Below, piece after piece: positions 59,179 through 64,000 of a stretch of DNA of 64,000 nt. The position numbers and the translations under genes are program-made. Origin of the DNA: Candidatus Synoicihabitans palmerolidicus (GTDB lineage: Bacteria > Verrucomicrobiota > Verrucomicrobiia > Opitutales > Opitutaceae); NCBI GenBank assembly GCA_020809425.1, contig JAGGDC010000001.1, positions 930,001 through 994,000 on the forward strand. Direction: 5' to 3'. The notes under the pieces were generated by a model. It saw only the letters and a list, made by a program, of their open reading frames with translations. It was not told the DNA's origin and searched no databases. Position 1 is the first letter of the stretch; every line of letters begins with the position of its first letter.

Positions 59179-61888
59179 TCCTGCAAGCGATCGAGCTTCA
59201 CCACGTCGGCCGGTTCCGCGAGACCGTGCGCCTCGACCCCTTTGCTCCCGGTCTCAACATCCTCGCCGCGCCCAACGAGTCCGGCAAATCTACCGCCCTG
59301 CACGCCGCCGCGCGCGCCCTGTTCGACAAGCACACCACCAAGGGCGAGGAGCTCAAGGCCCTGCAACCCGCCGGCACGGACCTGGCGCCGCGCATCGCCG
59401 TCGAGTTTGCCACGGCGGCGGGCCGCTACCGCATCGAGAAGACCTTTCTCCTCAAACCCACCAGCGAGCTGCGCGAGTGGCAGTTCCGGCGCGTGGCAAC
59501 TCGTCGCCGATTCCGCAAAGGCCGACCAGCGCGTGCAGACGCTCTTGCACTCGTCACTGCCCGGCCGCGGCGCGACCAAACCCGAGCACTGGGGATTCCT
59601 CGGTTTCCTCTGGGCGCGCCAGGACGAACCCGCTCAATGGCCGGGACTCGACGATGGCGGAGTGGGGCAGGACATTCGCGCACGTCTGGTGCAACTGACC
59701 CTCGACCCGGTCATCGAAGCCCTGCGCCAACGCCTCGCCGCGCTCACCAAACCGATCCTCACCTCCACCGGCCAACCGCGCAAAGGCGGCGCCCTCAGCG
59801 CGGCCGAGGACGACCTGGCGCGCATCGAGGAAGCGCTCGGCCAAATCCGCGATACGCGCACGAAATTGGAGGACGCCTTGCTCCGCTACCAACAGGCGGC
59901 CAGTGCGGTCGGCTAGCTGGAAAAGGAACACGCCGAACGCGCCGAGTCCGCCGCCGCGCTGGGCGAACAGGCGAGATCCGTTGAGCGCCTGCGCGGCGAA
60001 CTGAAAACTCACCAGCAGGCACTCACCGTCGCCCAGGAAAAACTCGATACCGTGGCCGCCGATGCGGCCAACCTCGCCCGCCTGCGCCAAGACGCCGACA
60101 AGACGCGCACCGCGATCACGGCCCACGCGCAGACCCTCGCGACCGCCACGCAAACCCTCGCCGATCTGCGCGACCGGCTCGACTCCTTGCAGACGGAGCG
60201 CCCGCGCCGTGAATCCGCGTTGCAGGCCCAACGCGCCGAGCTCCAGCGCGTGCACGCTCTTTTGCGACTGCGTCAACAAACCGAGACGACGGACGCGCTC
60301 GCTCGCCAGCTCACCAAGGCCGAGACCACCGCCGCCGCGCTCGTCGACCTCGAGGCCCGCCTCGCCAAACTCGCCGACCTTACGCCGGCCAAGTTGCGTA
60401 AGCTGGAAGGACTCGCCGAACAAACCCGCACCTTGGCCGCGCAGCTGCAGTCCCTCGACCTCGTCATTGAACTCACGCCCGACCGCGACACCACGGTGGT
60501 CGCGGACGGGGAGTTTCAAGGTCCAAGTGACAAGTTCCAAGGACCCAGTTGAGATTCCGGCGGGCGAAACGGTCACCCTGCGCAGTCCGCAGATTTGTGA
60601 TTTGAAATTGCAGGACTGGGGCCGGGTCGTAATCTACTCCGGGGCGCAGGAAACGCAAAACGTCGCCAAGGAGTTGGAGGCTGCGCAAACCGCCCTGCGC
60701 GATGCCCTGGAAAAAGCCGGAGTGCCCACGCTCGATGCCGCCCGCGAAGCCGTCACCGAACGCCGGGACCTGGAGGCGCCGAGCAAAACCCTCCACGCCA
60801 CGCTCGCCTCCCAACTGGGCGACCACGACAGCGTCGAGGCGCTGCGGAAGTCCGCCGCCGCCGCGCCGCGCCGCGTGGAAATCCAGGTCGCGACGCTCGC
60901 TCCGAGTGAAGCCGAACACGCGTTGAGCCAGGCCGAACTCGAAGCCACCGAAGCGCGACTCAGTGCCGCGTTGCCGGCCGCCGAAAAGGCGCTCAAGGCG
61001 TTTGACCAGGAACTGGAGCGCGTGCGCACCGCCGAACGCACGGCCACCACCGCCGAGCAAACGGCCGACAAACAACTCACCGAACAACGCGGGCGCCTGC
61101 GCACGCAGGAAGTCCAGATCGCCGACCAGAGCGGACGTTACGCCGACGGACTCGACGACGCCAAAGCCGCCGCTCAAATCGGCTTTACCCAAGCGGAAGC
61201 CCGCGTCGCGGCGGTCAAGGCGCAGTTGCCCGACGACTTCGACAAATTGCCCGAGCGCCACAAACGCGCCGCCGCCTCGCGGCAACAAATCGCCAACGAA
61301 CTCCAAAGCCGCCGAAGCGAACGCGACCAAAACAAAGGCACCCTGGAAACGCTCGGTGGCCAAGGCCTGTATTCGCGGGAAACCGAACTCGAAGAAAAGA
61401 AGGTCGAAGCGACCCTGCGTCGCGACGCCGCGAGGACCCAAGGCTGGGCGACCCGCATCGCGCACGACCTCATCGAGCACCGCAAACAAGCCGCGACTAA
61501 AGCGGTGCTCACGCCGCTGGAGCAACGCCTCACGGCGGCCTTTGCCGACCTCTCCGGGGACACCACGCGCCACGTGTTCCTGAACGAGCAATTACAGATC
61601 GCGGGCATCGGCCGCACCCGCGAAGCGACCCACGCCTTTGACCAATTGTCGCAAGGCGCGAAGGAACAACTCCTCCTCTGCCTCCGGATCGCGGTGGCGC
61701 AGGAACTGGCCACCGACGAACCGCAAGTCTTCATCCTCGACGACGTCCTGGTGAACACCGACCGAGATCGCCAGGAACGCATCCTCGACACCCTCGCCGC
61801 CCAAGCCGACCGCCTCCAAATCCTTATCCTCACCTGCCACCCCGACCGCTATCGCGGAGTAGGGCAGGGGATCATCCTCACGACCTAA
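59175..61888 (+). pseudogene. SbcC/YhaN-like Rad50-type ATPase, one stop and two frameshifts
   Basis: About 900 codons. Walker A in ILAAPNESGKSTALHAAARA, long coiled coils in the middle, signature LSQGAKEQLLLCLRIAVAQE and Walker B VFILDDVLVNTDRDRQERIL near the end. Lesions: a shift near 59495, TAG at 59914 (QQAASAVG*LEKEHAERAES) and a shift near 60520. At 60508-60550 a segment coding FQGPSDKFQGPS, and at about 60580-60620 an AT-rich one coding SPQICDLKLQDW, look like repeat insertions in the coding sequence. With the SbcD-like protein it would process DNA ends. Confidence 0.87.
61779..61872 (+). repeat. Direct repeat, sbcC 3' end copy 1
   Basis: 94 bp that also occur at 62805-62898 with 10 differences. 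This copy is the native 3' end of the sbcC-like gene, coding ILDTLAAQADRLQILILTCH and onward. The two copies bracket the KilA-N gene. Confidence 0.93.
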
Positions 61889-61914
61889 CCTTTGCGACCC
61901 GATCTCCCCGGAAC

Positions 61915-62777
61915 ATGAGTAAGTCCAAGCCAATCAAGATCCATGTCCAAGGGACGTCCATCGCGGTGCAAGCGGACGGAGGCGAGGAATACCTGAGTCT
62001 TACGGATATTGCGCGCTTCAGGAATTCAGACCACCCGGATGACGTGATCCGCAACTGGCTGCGTAATTGCAACACGTTGGAATTTATTGGCGTTTGGGAA
62101 CGGCTGAATAACCCGAGTTTCAAACTCGTCGAATTCGACGGGTTTAGAAACCAAGCCGAACTGAACGTTTTGTCCTCACACCGAAGCAATGGATCGAAAG
62201 GACCGGTGCGGTCGGCGTGACGTCCAAGGCGGGCCGCTATGGTGGGACGTTTGCCCACAAAGACATCGCCTTCGAGTTCCCCTCCTGGGGGTCGGTTGAG
62301 TTCAAGCTCTACCTGATCAAGGAGTTTCAGCGTTTGAAGGATGATGAGAATCGTCGTCTGTCGCTGACGTGGAACCTCAATCGCACGCTCTCGAAGCTCA
62401 ACTACCGTATTCACACCGATGCGATCAAAGTGCACCTGATTCCTCCGGCTATCACGCCGGGGCAGGCTGCCTTCACCTACGCGACTGAAGCGGACCTGCT
62501 CAACGTAGCTCTCTTCGGTCAGACTGCGAAACAGTGGCGTGACGCCAACCGGACGCTGGAGGGCAACATGCGCGACCATGCCACGGTCGAGCAACTGTTG
62601 GTGCTGGCGAATATCGAAGGAATGAATGCTGAGTTTATCGTGATGGGGCTATCGTCGTCGGACCGTCTCAGGCGGCTCAACGAAATCGCGATCCGTCAGA
62701 TGAAGATCCTGACCGCTGCCCCGAGCGTGTCTCGCCAATCTCGCCAACTCAAGAACTCCGGAGATAAATTGCCATGA
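61915..62777 (+). pseudogene. KilA-N domain protein (RhuM/phage-antirepressor-like), frameshifted
   Basis: About 285 codons starting MSKSKPIKIHVQGTSIAVQA. The N-terminal half (EEYLSLTDIARFRNSDHPDD, VIRNWLRNCNTLEFIGVWER) is a KilA-N DNA-binding domain as in phage antirepressors. A shift near 62165 moves the continuation (PKQWIERTGAVGVTSKAGRY and GGTFAHKDIAFEFPSWGSVE) to another frame, open to 62777. Genes of this type are scattered among bacterial accessory islands; function unknown. It starts 27 bases after sbcC. Confidence 0.85.
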
Positions 62778-62804
62778 CCAGCAGGAGATTACGCCGACCC
62801 CAAT

Positions 62805-62898
62805 GCATCCTCGACGTCCTCGCCGCCCAAGCCGACCGTCTCCAAATCCTCATCCTCACCTGCCACCCAGATCGGTATCGGGGCGTGGGGCAGGGGAT
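62805..62898 (+). repeat. Direct repeat, sbcC 3' end copy 2
   Basis: 84 of 94 bases match 61779-61872. In its own frame it codes ILDVLAAQADRLQILILTCH and PDRYRGVGQGIALLPTP then stop. Nine of the ten differences are synonymous, so it diverged as coding sequence in some other copy of the gene. Confidence 0.93.
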
Positions 62899-63086
62899 AG
62901 CGCTCCTCCCAACCCCGTAGCGGAACGGCGGACGCTGTTTCGATCCCTCTCGATGACCAAACCTCGCGAAATTCCCCCGCCGTTCCATTCCGCCGCACCT
63001 GTCGCACCCAAACCCGCAGCCTCCGCCACCCCCGCAAGAGAGGGTAATACCAACGACTATAAGGACTAAAACTTAGGATCGACAGT

Positions 63087-63161
63087 AGGGCGGGACCGCT
63101 GGGCCCGCCGAAAACAAGGTGCATTCGCCAGGTTGTCGCGGTCGGACCCAGCGGTCCGACC
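63087..63161. repeat. Pair of inversely oriented REP-like hairpins (BIME-like)
   Basis: Hairpin one, 63087-63109, has stem GGCGGG/CCCGCC. Hairpin two, 63140-63161, is perfect: GGTCGGACC, loop CAGC, GGTCCGACC. Each contains the other's core (ACCGCTGGG versus CCCAGCGGT) in reverse orientation, so they form an inverted pair about 30 bases apart. About 360 bases around them (62907-63267) have no recognised gene. Confidence 0.82.
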
Positions 63162-63267
63162 CTGCCTTACGGCCAAAACCATTCAGTCGTTGGTATGACT
63201 CAACACTCCGACTTCTACTCCTTGTCCTTACTTGCATTCCTTACTTATCCGGCTTACGGTCCGTCCC

Positions 63268-63543
63268 ATGCAAGCAACCCTTACCAGTAAAGGTCAGATT
63301 ACCATCCCTATAGATGTCCGTAATCGGCTCCATCTAAAGCCGGGCGACATCCTGGAATTCGATGAAACCGCCCCCTTTCTGAAGGCCACCAAAACCATCC
63401 CGCCCGAAGCTTGGGAGGAATTTGGCCGCGTGGCCACCGACCCGTGGAGTGGCAGGGAGATCCTCGAAGTCATGGTCGAGCTGCGCGGACCGGTCGAGTT
63501 ACCCGTCGCCCTGAACCCGACGCCCGATAAGCCCTGCGCATAG
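63268..63543 (+). CDS. AbrB/SpoVT-type antitoxin
   Basis: 91 residues from ATG 63268 (MQATLTSKGQITIPIDVRNR), the standard swapped-hairpin start of AbrB/MazE/VapB-like antitoxins: TSKGQITIPxxVRxxLxLKPGDILEF. The C-terminal half should bind the toxin. It precedes a PIN-domain toxin in the same orientation. The reading frame is intact. Confidence 0.9.
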   Translation: MQATLTSKGQITIPIDVRNRLHLKPGDILEFDETAPFLKATKTIPPEAWEEFGRVATDPWSGREILEVMVELRGPVELPVALNPTPDKPCA

Positions 63544-63551
63544 AAAATGCA

Positions 63552-63705
63552 TTTGAAACCACGGATTTAACAGATGGGCACAGATTACCAAAGGCATTGT
63601 GGATTGCGGTCACCTTACCTTGCGTGTGAATAGCTATCAGGTGCTCCTTGATCTGCCATTCTCTGCATCCGTGTTATCTGTGTCATCCGTGGTTAATCTG
63701 AACTG
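63552..63705. repeat. Dispersed repeat inserted between antitoxin and toxin
   Basis: The left end (CCACGGATTTAACAGATGG) and the right end, read on the other strand (AACCACGGATGACACAGAT), are inverted copies of the CCACGGATnnnACAGAT repeat that I recall as common in PVC-group genomes. They enclose about 100 bases with no gene. VapBC-type pairs usually overlap or abut, so this is probably an insertion. Confidence 0.75.
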
Positions 63706-63731
63706 CCGGGTTTAGGCTGAGCTACAAAACC

Positions 63732-64000
63732 ATGCGAACCGCCCTGGACAGTTCCGTGCTCATCCTGCTCTACCGTAAACAAGCGGGTTGGGAAGCGTGG
63801 CGGGATAGTCTGCAGCACGCTGCCGGCGAAGGTGAACTGATAATCTCTCCGGTGGCCTTTGCCGAGTATTCCATTGCTTACCCCACTTTGGAATCTGCCC
63901 GCGCCGACTTGGATCGGCTTCACATTGTCTACGAACCGATCGAAGCCGCGTCCGCCTACCTAGCCGGCCAGATTTTGCTCCGCTATCGGCGAGAAGGTGG
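63732..64000 (+). CDS. PIN-domain ribonuclease toxin (VapC-like), truncated by the window edge
   Basis: Starts MRTALDSSVLILLYRKQAGW, the N-terminal acidic-site start of PIN toxins (first Asp in ALDSS), followed by ISPVAFAEYSIAYPTLESAR with the second conserved acidic residue (AEY) and continuing off the right edge at LRYRREG. The nuclease cleaves RNA when freed from its antitoxin. No lesion in the 90 codons visible. Confidence 0.85.
   Translation, partial: MRTALDSSVLILLYRKQAGWEAWRDSLQHAAGEGELIISPVAFAEYSIAYPTLESARADLDRLHIVYEPIEAASAYLAGQILLRYRREG

Overview
The window looks like a chromosome segment from a verrucomicrobial (PVC-group) bacterium, most likely the Opitutaceae. The evidence is a PVC-type bacterial microcompartment (BMC) locus for L-rhamnose/L-fucose breakdown, a bifunctional rhamnulose-1-phosphate aldolase/dehydrogenase, Opitutaceae-style TonB receptors and ECF sigma/anti-sigma pairs, and interspersed palindromic repeats. 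No 16S gene is present, so the placement rests on gene content only.

The main feature is uneven gene decay. Core genes are uninterrupted: SNF2 helicase, SLC12-type transporter, coaB, a HAD phosphatase, prfA, prmC, a tail-specific protease, a ferredoxin, priA, glnK, and the tRNA-Phe (at 11.6 kb and between 17.9 and 32.7 kb). Nearly every catabolic, transport, repair or mobile gene carries in-frame stops (TAG, TAA and TGA all occur) and/or frameshifts; I count roughly 65 lesions. This fits recent relaxed selection with IS activity, as in host-associated Opitutaceae in early genome reduction. Sequencing error is the competing explanation for some indels.

Layout. 0-0.7 kb: AraC regulator remnant and two covarying palindromes. 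0.7-11.4 kb (minus strand): BMC region in two transcription units, deoR-rhaD and pduL/BMC-H/BMC-H/ackA/BMC-H/BMC-P/aldehyde dehydrogenase/BMC-P/BMC-P/aldolase/MDH, each headed by the same inverted-repeat operator. Five of six shell genes are open while every enzyme and the regulator are broken. 11.6-14.3 kb: tRNA-Phe and SNF2 helicase. 14.4-17.9 kb: fused sigma/anti-sigma ORF and a broken flavin/iron-sulfur membrane oxidoreductase. 18-28 kb: the intact core block. 28-42.7 kb: IS-rich segment with an IS3-type element joining two truncated genes, a DruA-domain remnant, priA, broken metal and ammonium transporters, an intact PII gene behind a sigma-54-like promoter, two copies of an unassigned 1.81-kb IS, and an IS4 transposase. 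42.8-48.5 kb: cyclase, TonB receptor and phospholipase-D-like protein. 48.5-49.6 kb: RAYT (Y1) transposase between REP-like repeats. 49.6-57.5 kb: phosphonate uptake/degradation operon (hpnZ-phnX-phnD-phnC-phnE, joined by ATGA overlaps), phosphoesterase, EamA transporter and Ada, all broken. 57.9-63 kb: sbcD/sbcC-like pair and a KilA-N gene inserted between two divergent copies of the sbcC 3' end. 63.3-64 kb: AbrB/PIN toxin-antitoxin pair separated by a dispersed repeat; the toxin runs off the window.

The BMC pathway would have cleaved deoxyhexulose-1-phosphates to lactaldehyde inside a shell, oxidised it to an acyl-CoA, converted that to acyl-phosphate (PduL) and then to acid plus ATP (acetate kinase), with the dehydrogenase recycling NADH. 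As read here it cannot operate.
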